Below, piece after piece: positions 18,228 through 26,943 of a stretch of DNA of 64,000 bases. The notes under the pieces are model-generated. The model was not told the DNA's origin. It saw nothing but the letters and a program-made list of their open reading frames with translations, and searched no databases. The position numbers were made by a program, and so were the translations under genes. Source of the DNA: Pacificibacter marinus (lineage in GTDB: Bacteria > Pseudomonadota > Alphaproteobacteria > Rhodobacterales > Rhodobacteraceae); contig NZ_FNZV01000011.1 in assembly GCF_900109555.1 (NCBI RefSeq), positions 1,813 through 65,812 of the forward strand, in the 5' to 3' direction. The first letter of the stretch is position 1. Each line of letters starts with the position of its first letter.

Positions 18228-18866
18228 TTAAGACAGGCGTGCCGTGATGCTGTCGGCGAACGTTGATAAAATAATACAACAAGACACCGCGCCAGCATCC
18301 AAGGTGCCGCGTGACCGTTCGCCCAAGCGCGCGGCGCGGCCCAGCTTTGCGACCAGATCAACGGTGCTATCGCGCCCAATTTCTGCGGCAATTTTCATCG
18401 CAGCCAGTGCTTCGGAAAATGATTTTCCTTGTGATATGGCGGCGTCAAAGGCATCGACGGCGGGCACAAATGTATCGATCATGGTTTTGTCACCGACTTT
18501 GGCCGCACCAATGTCTTGTACCCCCTCAAGACCCGCACGGATCATCGATGCAAAGGCGACGGCATCGATGGTTTCTGTTGTCCCTAAGTCGTCTGCCATG
18601 TCCGCAAATGTCATGCCATACAGCGGTCCCATAGACCCGCCAATTTCTCCCATTAAAACGTCTGATAGAACGCCTAAAGCGTCTGTGAGTGTGCCTAGGG
18701 GATCAAGACGATCAGCAGCACGACCAAAGCCTTTGGCCATATTAACACCGTGATCTCCATCGCCAATTTTACCATCAATTTCAGATAGGTGCGCTTTATT
18801 TTCTACGATGACGGCCGCGATGTCTTGGATAATGACGCCTGCGCCTGTGTTTGAAATGCTTTGCAT
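18228..18866 (-). CDS. dhaL: Dihydroxyacetone kinase subunit L (DhaL-type)
   Basis: ADP/ATP-binding subunit, 212 residues. IDGKIGDGDHGVNMAKG near residue 30 carries the metal-binding aspartates, and IGGSMGPLYGMTF and GRDSTVDLVAKLGRAARLG are conserved DhaL stretches. The start is ATG 18866 with GAGG upstream, eight bases after the dhaK stop. It converges on the LacI-controlled operon (27-bp gap). With DhaK it makes an ATP-type kinase; homologs of this pair phosphorylate dihydroxyacetone, or L-/D-erythrulose in tetritol pathways. Confidence 0.88.
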   Translation of the reverse strand: MQSISNTGAGVIIQDIAAVIVENKAHLSEIDGKIGDGDHGVNMAKGFGRAADRLDPLGTLTDALGVLSDVLMGEIGGSMGPLYGMTFADMADDLGTTETIDAVAFASMIRAGLEGVQDIGAAKVGDKTMIDTFVPAVDAFDAAISQGKSFSEALAAMKIAAEIGRDSTVDLVAKLGRAARLGERSRGTLDAGAVSCCIILSTFADSITARLS

Positions 18867-18874
18867 GGGGGACC

Positions 18875-19867
18875 TCAAAGTGCAGGGCTTGCGGTTTCGA
18901 CAGCGAGACATGATTTCAGGTCATCGTCCAGCGCCATAACCGTCAGTGTCGCGCCAACCATTTCGAGAGAGGTAAAGTAATTGCCAACCAGTTGGAAATG
19001 TACTTTCAACCCGCGCGCTTCAATCTGTTGTTCGATGCGGTTGTACAGCACGTAAAGTTCGTTGATCGGGGTCGCGCCCAATCCCGACACCAGCACGGCA
19101 ACTTCGGTGCCTTTTAATAGGGTGTGATCCTCAAGAACTGTTCGCACCATGTCTTCAGCTATTTGATTGGCGGGTTTAAGGTTTTCCACGCGCAAGCCCG
19201 GTTCGCCGTGGTGACCAATGCCGACTTCCATTTTACCAGATGCAATTTCGAAATTGGGATGACCAACTTGTGGCAAGGTGCATGGGCCCAAGCCAACGCC
19301 TATGGACCGGCAGTTGTCTATGGCTTTTTGTGCGGCTGCAATCACATCTGGTAAAGGTGCGCCCGTTGATGCTTTGGCCCCTGCGATTTTCCACATGAAA
19401 ATTTCGCCAGCAACCCCGCGGCGCTTTTCGCGTTCGCTGGCTGGGGCGGAGCACACGTCATCGTTGGCGACGACTGTCTCGATTGTGATGCCGTCTTTTT
19501 TAGCCATTTTACGAGCCATTTTGACGTTCATGTTATCGCCGGCATAGTTGCCATAAAGCACGGCAACGCCTGCACCTCCATCGACAGATTTAATTGCGTC
19601 ATAAAAGCTTTTGGCGGTGGGGGATGAAAACAATTCACCCACTGCGACGGCATCGACCATATTTTTGCCTGCGTAGCCGATAAAGGCGGGTTCATGCCCT
19701 GAGCCGCCCCCTGTAACAATGCCCACATGACCAATTTTAGGGGTGGTATGAGACAGCACGACGCGTGGATTGGTGTCGTGAATCCGTACCATATTGTGGT
19801 GCGCGCGTACAAAGCCTGCAACAGTTTCGTCTACAATGTCGTCGGGGTCATTTATAAAACGCTGCAT
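18875..19867 (-). CDS. dhaK: Dihydroxyacetone kinase subunit K (DhaK-type), possibly an erythrulose kinase
   Basis: Substrate-binding subunit, 330 residues. VTGGGSGHEPAFIGYAG near residue 55 is the family signature, and His220 in GIGHHGEPGL is placed like the histidine that binds the ketose covalently as a hemiaminal. It is followed by dhaL in the same operon. No PTS DhaM or DhaR is nearby, so the pair is probably ATP-dependent. Next to a ketose epimerase and a sugar importer, a tetrulose or other short ketose is as likely a substrate as dihydroxyacetone; this is inference. Confidence 0.88.
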   Translation of the reverse strand: MQRFINDPDDIVDETVAGFVRAHHNMVRIHDTNPRVVLSHTTPKIGHVGIVTGGGSGHEPAFIGYAGKNMVDAVAVGELFSSPTAKSFYDAIKSVDGGAGVAVLYGNYAGDNMNVKMARKMAKKDGITIETVVANDDVCSAPASEREKRRGVAGEIFMWKIAGAKASTGAPLPDVIAAAQKAIDNCRSIGVGLGPCTLPQVGHPNFEIASGKMEVGIGHHGEPGLRVENLKPANQIAEDMVRTVLEDHTLLKGTEVAVLVSGLGATPINELYVLYNRIEQQIEARGLKVHFQLVGNYFTSLEMVGATLTVMALDDDLKSCLAVETASPAL

Positions 19868-20216
19868 TGTTCAATCCTATTTTATGAAAAATCCACAATG
19901 GACGACGAGCTTGGCAGCACGAAATATGCTGCCAGGGTTGTAGGAAAATCATATCGCCACGATGGTAAGATCGTAAGGTTTGACAAAGCACCTTGCAAGA
20001 ATTTTGCCATTTAAAGCGCTGAAATCTTTTGAATGCAGAGCGGCAAAAGCAATCTAAATTTATGCGTTAAACACGGCATATGTGGTTTGAAGATCACAGC
20101 TTATATTATGCTTGGCGCAATCTTGACAAAAACAATCGGGTTAATGTAGTGAGTCGCCAACAGTAGCAAGCACACCTCCTTGGTCGCCAGCGAACGCTAA
20201 CACCAAGGGAATTTTT
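19868..20216. other. Divergent intergenic region between dhaK and the heme receptor
   Basis: 349 bp without a gene. It carries the TTGACA hexamer and overlapping iron-box-like motif at 20123-20138 and a Shine-Dalgarno (AAGGGA) before the receptor start. Nothing else recognised. Confidence 0.5.
20124..20138. promoter_or_regulatory. Iron-Rhodo-box-like site before the heme receptor
   Basis: TGACAAAAACAATCG fits TGA-N9-TCA except for the last base, and resembles the perfect site before hemP (TGATAAAAATAGTCA). It overlaps a TTGACA -35 hexamer (20123-20128), as expected for iron-dependent repression by RirA or a related regulator. Confidence 0.45.
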
Positions 20217-22262
20217 ATGACCACGCACACAAGCTTGCGAGCACTTGTAACAGCTTTGGCCGTTGCGCCTGTCTTTGCAACATCCGCCATCGCACAAGAT
20301 TCTGTCGATACATCATTCGGCGACTATATCGGAACTGTCACGTTGGGCGAAAGCCGTCGTGGTATTCAAACCGACACAGCCACCTCACAAACCGAAATCT
20401 CGCAAGAGGAATTGGATGCACGCCAAGCGTCAACGCTTGCTGAACTGCTTGGGACCATTCCGGGCGTGACATTGTCCAACGCGGCCACACCGCAAGGGTC
20501 ATCTTTGAACATTCGTGGTCTCGGTGCAGATGCAGGGGTGTATGGGTCCAACACGAAAGTGTCCGTTGTTATTGATGGTGTCGCAAAAGGCCAAGAGGAA
20601 CTGTACCGTCAAGGCAGTATGTTGACGATGGAACCAGAGCTGTTCAAAAACGTCAAAGTTATCCGCGGCCCGGGCGAAAGCTTTAGGTTCTCTGCGGGGG
20701 CCGTTGGCGGGACTGTTGAAGCAGTCACCAAAGATGCTGCTGATTTCTTGGTGGATGGTGATACATTTGCCGTGCGCCAAAAGCTGTCGTACGGAACCAA
20801 CGCTGATGGTGTAATGAGCAGCACTATCCTTGCATGGGCCCCTAATGACAAATTGGATATTTTGGCATTTTACGGCTACCGCAAGAACGAAAACTACACC
20901 GATGGATCAGGGGCCGAGCAGCCGGATACAGCGTTTGAACTGCCATCCAGTTTGGTCAAACTCAAGTACCAAGCGACAGATGCGTTGAGTCTGACGGCGT
21001 CTGTTTCGAAAACGAAAAACCATCTTACAGATGTCAGCTATGACTATATCGGGTCGATAATGGTGGCACGTGTCGATGCGGATATCGAAGATACCACGGC
21101 CTATTTTGCGCTAAATTATAACCCCCTCGACAACGATCTTTTGAATCTTACGGCTAAACTTACCTATTCGGATGAGTTGATTGAAAACATATCTGATACG
21201 ACCACTTCAGACATTTACAATGCTGACAATCGCACAGAGCGTTTAGCATTCTTGGTAGAGAACGAAGCGATCTTTTCGACAGGTACGATTGATCACACTG
21301 TGCTGACTGGTATTGAAATTGGCAAACGCACACGGACCTCGATCAGCCATACAGGCGCCAATGTTAATTCCACTCCAGGGGGCACAGACGAATATATCGC
21401 GTTTTACGCCAGCGATGAAATGATGCTTGGCAACTTGACGGTGACGCCACAATTGCGATTTGAGCACCAAAAGCTGACATCGATCGGCAACACTGCCGAA
21501 TACCGAAGTGTGGCTGGTCCTGCGGATGGCACAGAGCATGAAAAAGACGCCTTTGTTGGTGCTTTGTCAGCGCGCTATGCTTTGACTGATACCTTGGCTG
21601 TATTCGGTACTTTGGCTTATAATGAAAATATGCCGATCTTGGATGACTTGCGGGATGCTGCAAAAATCGGCGTTTCAGAAAAAGCGACCACTGTTGAACT
21701 TGGTGTGTCTTATGATGCGGTTGATGTGTTCGCCCAAAATGACTCTGTGAAAGCAAAACTCACAGGCTTTAAGACACGGGTTTGGGACAACACAACATAC
21801 ACCAACACCGCATCAGATGAGATCGACCTGCATGGTCTCGAATTCGAAGCCTCATATGTCAACACTGCGTACTACATGGATTTCAATGCATCCATGACGC
21901 GCGGTGAATGGTCTGATGGCGCGTATTTCAACAACGCACCGGCTGACACAGTACAGGTAACGTTGGGCAAGCGGTTCATGGATGATCAACTTGATCTTGC
22001 CGTTGAGGTTAAACACGGTTGGGCTAATTCTAGGACATCTGGAAGCCCTAGGTCATCTACAAACTCTGGGGCAACAGGCCCAAGTGCGGACTATGATGTT
22101 GTAGGGTTGACAGCAGCTTACCGTCCACAAAGCGGTTGGGCTGAGGATCTCGAAATACGCGCATCCGTCGACAACTTGTTTGACGAATACTACCAACCTT
22201 ATCTGAGCGGCCGTCCTGCACTAGGGCGCAATCTCACACTGTCACTCGTCAAAACATTTTAA
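20217..22262 (+). CDS. hmuR: TonB-dependent heme receptor
   Basis: Outer-membrane beta-barrel importer, 681 residues. A signal peptide ends at about residue 27 (ATSAIAQ). The plug domain follows (LAELLGTIPGVTLSN, SLNIRGLGADAGVYG, VIRGPGESFRFSAGAVGG), then a barrel with many alternating strands and a terminal Phe. The heme role comes from the following hmuSTUV genes. I do not find the FRAP/NPNL boxes seen in many heme receptors. The start at 20217 has a good Shine-Dalgarno. A hairpin separates it from hmuS. Confidence 0.87.
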   Translation: MTTHTSLRALVTALAVAPVFATSAIAQDSVDTSFGDYIGTVTLGESRRGIQTDTATSQTEISQEELDARQASTLAELLGTIPGVTLSNAATPQGSSLNIRGLGADAGVYGSNTKVSVVIDGVAKGQEELYRQGSMLTMEPELFKNVKVIRGPGESFRFSAGAVGGTVEAVTKDAADFLVDGDTFAVRQKLSYGTNADGVMSSTILAWAPNDKLDILAFYGYRKNENYTDGSGAEQPDTAFELPSSLVKLKYQATDALSLTASVSKTKNHLTDVSYDYIGSIMVARVDADIEDTTAYFALNYNPLDNDLLNLTAKLTYSDELIENISDTTTSDIYNADNRTERLAFLVENEAIFSTGTIDHTVLTGIEIGKRTRTSISHTGANVNSTPGGTDEYIAFYASDEMMLGNLTVTPQLRFEHQKLTSIGNTAEYRSVAGPADGTEHEKDAFVGALSARYALTDTLAVFGTLAYNENMPILDDLRDAAKIGVSEKATTVELGVSYDAVDVFAQNDSVKAKLTGFKTRVWDNTTYTNTASDEIDLHGLEFEASYVNTAYYMDFNASMTRGEWSDGAYFNNAPADTVQVTLGKRFMDDQLDLAVEVKHGWANSRTSGSPRSSTNSGATGPSADYDVVGLTAAYRPQSGWAEDLEIRASVDNLFDEYYQPYLSGRPALGRNLTLSLVKTF

Positions 22263-22277
22263 ATGATGGCGAGCAGG

Positions 22278-22301
22278 TGCGGCGTGTCCTCGTGCGCCGC
22301 A
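22278..22301 (+). terminator. Intercistronic hairpin after the heme receptor
   Basis: TGCGGCG (22278-22284) pairs with CGCCGCA (22295-22301) around a 10-base loop. No T-run, so attenuation or mRNA processing is likelier than full termination. Confidence 0.45.
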
Positions 22302-22343
22302 TCTACTTATTCCCAGAAACTTCTCACGCGCTAGGACAATGCA

Positions 22344-23405
22344 ATGACCGCCACACTTTCTTCCGCTGATATTCGTACAGCCAAACGCGACGCCACTGGT
22401 GTGCGCGATCGTGACCTTGCAGACAATCTGGGCATCTCAGAAGCGCAGCTCGTCGCGGCCTTTACAGGTGCAGACGGTGATCACCGCGTGACGCGGATTG
22501 CACATCACCCGGATGATGTCATGCCGCGGATCACAGCACTGGGAGAGGTCATGGCGCTGACTCGCAACGAGTCTTGTGTGCATGAACGTGTTGGTACGTT
22601 TTTGGATTACCGCTCTGGTGCGCACGCATCGATGGTGCTGGGCCCAGACATCGACACACGCATTTTTCCAAAACATTGGGCGTTTGGATTTGCTGTGGAA
22701 ACCAAAACAGACAAAGGCACGCGTCAATCATTGCAGTTTTTCGATCACGCTGGGGATGCTTTGCAAAAGATTTATCTGCGTGACACGTCAAATCATGACG
22801 CATGGCCTGCGCTGATTGATGTGCTAAAAACCAATGACCAAAGCTATACAATTTCTGTGGTGCCGCGCAAAGACACTGAAGGCGCAAAGGTCAAAGCCGA
22901 CAATCGCGAAACCTTGCTGACATCGTGGGCGGCCCTGACGGACACGCATCAGTTCAATCGCCTGTGTTCTAAACTTGGCATGAATCGCCTTGGTGCATAT
23001 CGTTTGGCATCGGGTGAGAAATGGGTGCGCCCTGTTCAGCCTGATTGCATTGAAGCATTTATGAACGCCGTATCACAAGCACGCCAAAAGGTGGTTTTGT
23101 TTGTCGGCAATGCTGGCAACATTCAAATTCACTGGGGCACGCTCGACACGATCAAGCCCATGGGCCCGTGGTTGAATGTACTGGACCCAAATTTCAACCT
23201 TCATCTGCGCAACGATCATGTCGCCGAAGTCTATGTTGTTGAAAAGCCAACAAAACGCGGGCCTGCCATGTCTTTGGAAGCGTTCGATGCAAAAGGCGGA
23301 TTGCTGTTTCAATGCTTTGGTCAACGCGATGGCGAGGACGATGATTTGGCGCAATGGCATGGCATTTTAAGTGCCTTGCCATCTCTTGAAGAGGTGATGG
23401 CATGA
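22344..23405 (+). CDS. hmuS: Hemin-degrading/heme-trafficking factor HmuS
   Basis: Cytoplasmic heme-handling protein that receives heme from the importer and may open the ring. 353 residues with the ChuS/HmuS duplicated fold. The first half contains GEVMALTRNESCVHERVG and the second half NAGNIQIHWG followed by WLNVLDPNFNLHLR, both typical. It overlaps hmuT by four bases, so the genes are cotranscribed. Confidence 0.93.
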   Translation: MTATLSSADIRTAKRDATGVRDRDLADNLGISEAQLVAAFTGADGDHRVTRIAHHPDDVMPRITALGEVMALTRNESCVHERVGTFLDYRSGAHASMVLGPDIDTRIFPKHWAFGFAVETKTDKGTRQSLQFFDHAGDALQKIYLRDTSNHDAWPALIDVLKTNDQSYTISVVPRKDTEGAKVKADNRETLLTSWAALTDTHQFNRLCSKLGMNRLGAYRLASGEKWVRPVQPDCIEAFMNAVSQARQKVVLFVGNAGNIQIHWGTLDTIKPMGPWLNVLDPNFNLHLRNDHVAEVYVVEKPTKRGPAMSLEAFDAKGGLLFQCFGQRDGEDDDLAQWHGILSALPSLEEVMA

Positions 23406-24250
23406 AATCTGTTTTATTCGCAGTGATGCTTGCGCTTCCCACTTGGGCAAGTGCCGACAGCTACCCAAATGCGCAGTCTATTGTGTCTATCGGTGGCCCT
23501 GTGACCGAGATTATTTTCGCTTTGGGTCAAGGCGACCGCGTCGTGGCGCGTGACACTACATCTGTGTTTCCGCCCGAGGTGAATGAATTGCCGGATGTCG
23601 GCTATATGCGCCAATTGTCCTCCGAAGGGGTCTTGTCCGTTGGTCCCGATTTGATTGTGACCCGTGACACGGCCGGTCCACCCGAAACGCTGGAACAATT
23701 GCGTGCTGCTTCGATCCCTGTTGTGGAAGTGCATGACGCCTATTCCAAAACGGCGGTGTTGGACGCCGTGGATGTGATCGGCACTGCGCTTGGTGTGCAA
23801 GAGGCGGCCCAAGCGTTGCATGCACAGATTTCTGCGGAATTTGAAACGTTGGAACAGTCGGTTTCACAGCAAAAGCGCGCGCCGCGTGTTTTGTTTGTTC
23901 TATCCAATCAAGATGGACGTTTGAATGTTGCTGGGCGCGGCACGGGTGCGGATGGCATTATCACGCTTGCAGGAGCGGAAAATGTCATGGGCGCAGCTTT
24001 TGAAGGCTATAAAATCATCAACAACGAAGCCTTGATCACTGCCGCGCCAGATGTGGTTTTGATGATGGAAGGTCGCGCAGATCATGCGGGCAAAAAAGAT
24101 GACATTCTGGGCCTGCCAGCTTTGGCTTTCAGCCCTGCGGCTGTAAACGACAGCTTTGTTTTGATCGATTCTGCGGCGCTTGGGTTTGGCCCGCGCACGG
24201 CGCAGTTTGCAAATGATTTGAATCGCGCTCTGAACGCGGCAACGGATTAA
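23402..24250 (+). CDS. hmuT: Heme ABC transporter substrate-binding protein HmuT
   Basis: Periplasmic heme carrier, 282 residues. Signal peptide to about residue 18 (WASADS), then SIVSIGGPVTEIIFALGQGDRVVARD, the usual first lobe of class III binding proteins. The heme-ligand region is LPDVGYMRQLSSEGVLS, with Tyr in the position typical of HmuT. Follows hmuS with ATGA overlap. Confidence 0.92.
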   Translation: MKSVLFAVMLALPTWASADSYPNAQSIVSIGGPVTEIIFALGQGDRVVARDTTSVFPPEVNELPDVGYMRQLSSEGVLSVGPDLIVTRDTAGPPETLEQLRAASIPVVEVHDAYSKTAVLDAVDVIGTALGVQEAAQALHAQISAEFETLEQSVSQQKRAPRVLFVLSNQDGRLNVAGRGTGADGIITLAGAENVMGAAFEGYKIINNEALITAAPDVVLMMEGRADHAGKKDDILGLPALAFSPAAVNDSFVLIDSAALGFGPRTAQFANDLNRALNAATD

Positions 24251-24252
24251 AT

Positions 24253-25338
24253 ATGTCTGTGACGTCTTTTCCTTCGACTAGCAAAGCACCGACCCAAGTT
24301 GGGGATCGGCGTGCCCGTGGCGCGTTGATTCAAACGACGCTGGTTGTCGCGTTGATCTGTGTGATGCTGCTCAGCCTTGGATGGGGCGCTGCGTCCAGCA
24401 CCGATGTGATCGGGGCGCTTGGCGCTAAGTTCGGCGTCGGAACGGCAAACCTGCGCGATATGGCTATCGTTTGGGATATTCGGATGCCCCGTATGGTGAC
24501 TGGTGCGCTTGTGGGCGCAGCTTTGGCTGTGTCTGGTGCCGTGATGCAGGGGTTGTTTCGCAATCCTTTGGCTGATCCGGGTCTTGTCGGTGTCAGCGCT
24601 GGTGCGGGGCTTGGCGCAGTCGCAGCCATCGTGTTGGGGGGTCTTTTGCCTGCCGCATTTCAGGCTATCACGGGATCTTATCTTGTTCCCTTTGCCGCTT
24701 TTCTTGGGGGGTGGGCTTCTACTTTGGTCTTATACCGCATCGCCACCCAAGGCGGGCGAACATCAGTGGCAACCATGTTGCTTGCAGGCATCGCTTTGGG
24801 GGCACTGACTGGGGCAGTCACCGGATTTATCGTGTACCGCGCCACGGATGATCAACTGCGTGATTTGACGTTTTGGGGTATGGGATCATTGGCTGGGGCA
24901 ACTTGGCTTAAGTTGATGACAGCTGGCCCTATTATCATTTTTACGCTGCTATCCGCACCATTTTTGGCCCGTTCGCTTGATGCTTTGGCTTTGGGCGAAC
25001 CTGTTGCCGCGCATCTTGGGGTTGATGTGCAAAAAATGAAACGCCTTGCCGTGCTTAGCGTCGCGGCCTCTGTCGGGGCCTGTGTCGCGATTACGGGCGG
25101 TATTGGTTTCATCGGCATCGTAGTGCCGCATCTGTTGCGGCTGGTTCAAGGCCCTGTGCACCGCACGCTTTTGCCCAATGCAGCATTGCTTGGAGCGATT
25201 GTTTTGCTTGTGGCGGACATGTTTAGCCGTGTTGTTGTGTCTCCCGCCGAGCTGCCCATCGGGATCGTAACGGCGACGTTGGGTGGACCGTTCTTTCTTT
25301 GGATACTTCTCAAAAATCGTGCAATTCTGGAGAGTTAA
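24253..25338 (+). CDS. hmuU: Heme ABC transporter permease HmuU
   Basis: FecCD-type inner-membrane permease, 361 residues, about ten hydrophobic segments. Family stretches are RMVTGALVGAALAVSGAVMQ, FRNPLADPGLVGVSAGA and GFIGIVVPHLLRL. It works with HmuT and HmuV. Starts two bases after hmuT; the next gene begins three bases on. Confidence 0.93.
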   Translation: MSVTSFPSTSKAPTQVGDRRARGALIQTTLVVALICVMLLSLGWGAASSTDVIGALGAKFGVGTANLRDMAIVWDIRMPRMVTGALVGAALAVSGAVMQGLFRNPLADPGLVGVSAGAGLGAVAAIVLGGLLPAAFQAITGSYLVPFAAFLGGWASTLVLYRIATQGGRTSVATMLLAGIALGALTGAVTGFIVYRATDDQLRDLTFWGMGSLAGATWLKLMTAGPIIIFTLLSAPFLARSLDALALGEPVAAHLGVDVQKMKRLAVLSVAASVGACVAITGGIGFIGIVVPHLLRLVQGPVHRTLLPNAALLGAIVLLVADMFSRVVVSPAELPIGIVTATLGGPFFLWILLKNRAILES

Positions 25339-25340
25339 TC

Positions 25341-26150
25341 ATGCTGGACGCCAAGAATATTTCTGTCGCATATGGTAATCGCCTTGTGCTTGATGACGTG
25401 AATTTCATAGCCCAAGCGGGGCAAGTTACAGCTATCGTTGGTCCGAATGGTTCTGGTAAAACAACGCTTTTGAAAGCCATCACGGGTGAAGTTAAATGTA
25501 GCGGCGAGACCCGTTTGGATGGGCGCATCTTGGCACAGATGTCGCATGCGGATTTGGCGACACGCCGTGCCGTGTTGCCGCAATCTGGTAATGTTGCTTT
25601 TCCCTTTACGGTTTTAGAACTCGTGCGTTTGGGGCTGACCAATGGGTGTGCCACAACCGATGTGGCCGCAATGGATGCCTTGCCACACGCCGCTTTGGCC
25701 CGTGTGGGGCTGAGCGGGTTTGAGGGCAGATATGTGCAAGAATTGTCTGGCGGCGAAAGGCAGCGCGTGCAGTTGGCGCGTGTCTTGCTGCAAATTTGGG
25801 AACCCGTTTTAGATGGTGTGCCGCGGTGGTTGTTTTTGGATGAACCTGTCTCGGCCTTGGATATTGGGCACCAGTTGATGGTGATGCAAATTGCGCGCGA
25901 TTTTGCTGAGGCGGGCGGCGGAGTGATTGCTGTCATGCATGATCTCAACCTGACAGCCATGTTTGCCGATCATGTGACTTTGCTCAATCAGGGCCGGGTG
26001 AAAGGGGATGGCCAACCCCACGAAGTGTTCACCGATGATCATTTGTCAGCGTGCTATGGCTGTGCTTTGCGTACAAACACGCCGCCCCCCTTTGGTGGAA
26101 CATGGTTGTTGCCACAAGCCGCGTCGCAATGGATGGAGGTGGCAGAATGA
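25341..26150 (+). CDS. hmuV: Heme ABC transporter ATP-binding protein HmuV
   Basis: ATPase of the heme importer, 269 residues. Walker A GPNGSGKTTLLKAI near residue 35, signature ELSGGERQRVQLARVL, Walker B WLFLDEPVSALD, switch His in VMHDLN. The start is ATG 25341, two bases after the hmuU stop; the open frame upstream overlaps hmuU and is not used. Confidence 0.93.
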   Translation: MLDAKNISVAYGNRLVLDDVNFIAQAGQVTAIVGPNGSGKTTLLKAITGEVKCSGETRLDGRILAQMSHADLATRRAVLPQSGNVAFPFTVLELVRLGLTNGCATTDVAAMDALPHAALARVGLSGFEGRYVQELSGGERQRVQLARVLLQIWEPVLDGVPRWLFLDEPVSALDIGHQLMVMQIARDFAEAGGGVIAVMHDLNLTAMFADHVTLLNQGRVKGDGQPHEVFTDDHLSACYGCALRTNTPPPFGGTWLLPQAASQWMEVAE

Positions 26151-26524
26151 CCGATATCCAAACCATTCCAGTGTTCAGATCACCTGATTTGGATGTCACG
26201 TCGCAATACTATGCCGAACAATTGGGCTTTGTACCCGAGCGGGTCTTGAGCGATTATTTGATCGTGCGGCGCGGGCCGATTGAGCTGCATTTTTGTCCGC
26301 ATGACTACGAAACAGATCGCCCGACTGAGCAACGTTGTTACATTCGCGGCGCTGATATTGATGCGATTCATGACGATTTTGTCGCGCGCGGTCTTAATGG
26401 ATTTCGTCAGTTTGAGCGTACGGCATGGAATATGTTTGAGTTCTACGTGTCAGACCCATTTGGGCTTTTACTTGTCTTTGGGCGCTCTGCCACCGAAGGC
26501 CACCCGCCTGCGTCTCTTAAGTGA
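26147..26524 (+). CDS. VOC-family protein (glyoxalase/bleomycin-resistance type)
   Basis: 125 residues with the vicinal-oxygen-chelate fold: two beta-alpha-beta-beta-beta halves, PVFRSPDLDVTSQYYAEQLGF at the start (shown in part) and NMFEFYVSDPFGLLLVFG at the end. Candidate metal residues are His in ELHFCPHD and Glu in MFEFY. The ATG overlaps the hmuV stop. Why such a gene is in a heme operon is unclear; heme binding, ring-product handling or resistance are all possible. Confidence 0.75.
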   Translation: MTDIQTIPVFRSPDLDVTSQYYAEQLGFVPERVLSDYLIVRRGPIELHFCPHDYETDRPTEQRCYIRGADIDAIHDDFVARGLNGFRQFERTAWNMFEFYVSDPFGLLLVFGRSATEGHPPASLK

Positions 26525-26943
26525 TGGAGCTTACATTGAAACATACCCTTAAAATCCTCAGCGTGATCATTTTGTCCGGCGCTTGTGCGCCTGTATGGGC
26601 GGCAGAGACCACGCAGATTGAACTGAACAGCACCACGCAATCTGGCGATGCGTGCCGTCTCACATTTACGGCCAATGCCCCGTTTGGGTTGGCCGCATTG
26701 GAAACCCAAACGGTTTTGTTTGACACTCAAGGGGCCGTGAGCACATTCACTTTGTTTGACTTTGGTGAGGTGCCTCAAAACGGTTTACGTGTCCGTCAAT
26801 TTGATGTGCCGGGCACTCAATGTGGCGACATCGGTTTGATTTTGTTCAATGGGGTTGAGCGCTGTTCCACATCAGATGGCGCAAGCTGCGAACACGCTTT
26901 GACATTTGCATCGCGCGTTGATGCTATAGAGGTCCAACAATGA
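26524..26943 (+). CDS. Secreted four-cysteine protein of unknown function in the heme operon
   Basis: 139 residues. The signal peptide ends near APVWAAE (about residue 27). The mature part is short, beta-rich, and has four cysteines (DACRL, TQCGDI, ERCSTS, ASCEH), suited to two disulfides in the periplasm. There is no proper lipobox, although a Cys occurs in the signal region. I recognise no family. It overlaps the VOC gene by one base and exbB by four, so it is part of the uptake operon and may assist heme transfer or the TonB machine. Confidence 0.7.
   Translation: MELTLKHTLKILSVIILSGACAPVWAAETTQIELNSTTQSGDACRLTFTANAPFGLAALETQTVLFDTQGAVSTFTLFDFGEVPQNGLRVRQFDVPGTQCGDIGLILFNGVERCSTSDGASCEHALTFASRVDAIEVQQ

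Noticed and set aside
18216-18246. Inverted repeat GCACGGCA/TGCCGTG between the kinase and dhaL as a terminator
   Set aside because: Loop of 16 bases, no T-run on either side, and the 3' arm lies inside dhaL; too weak to call.
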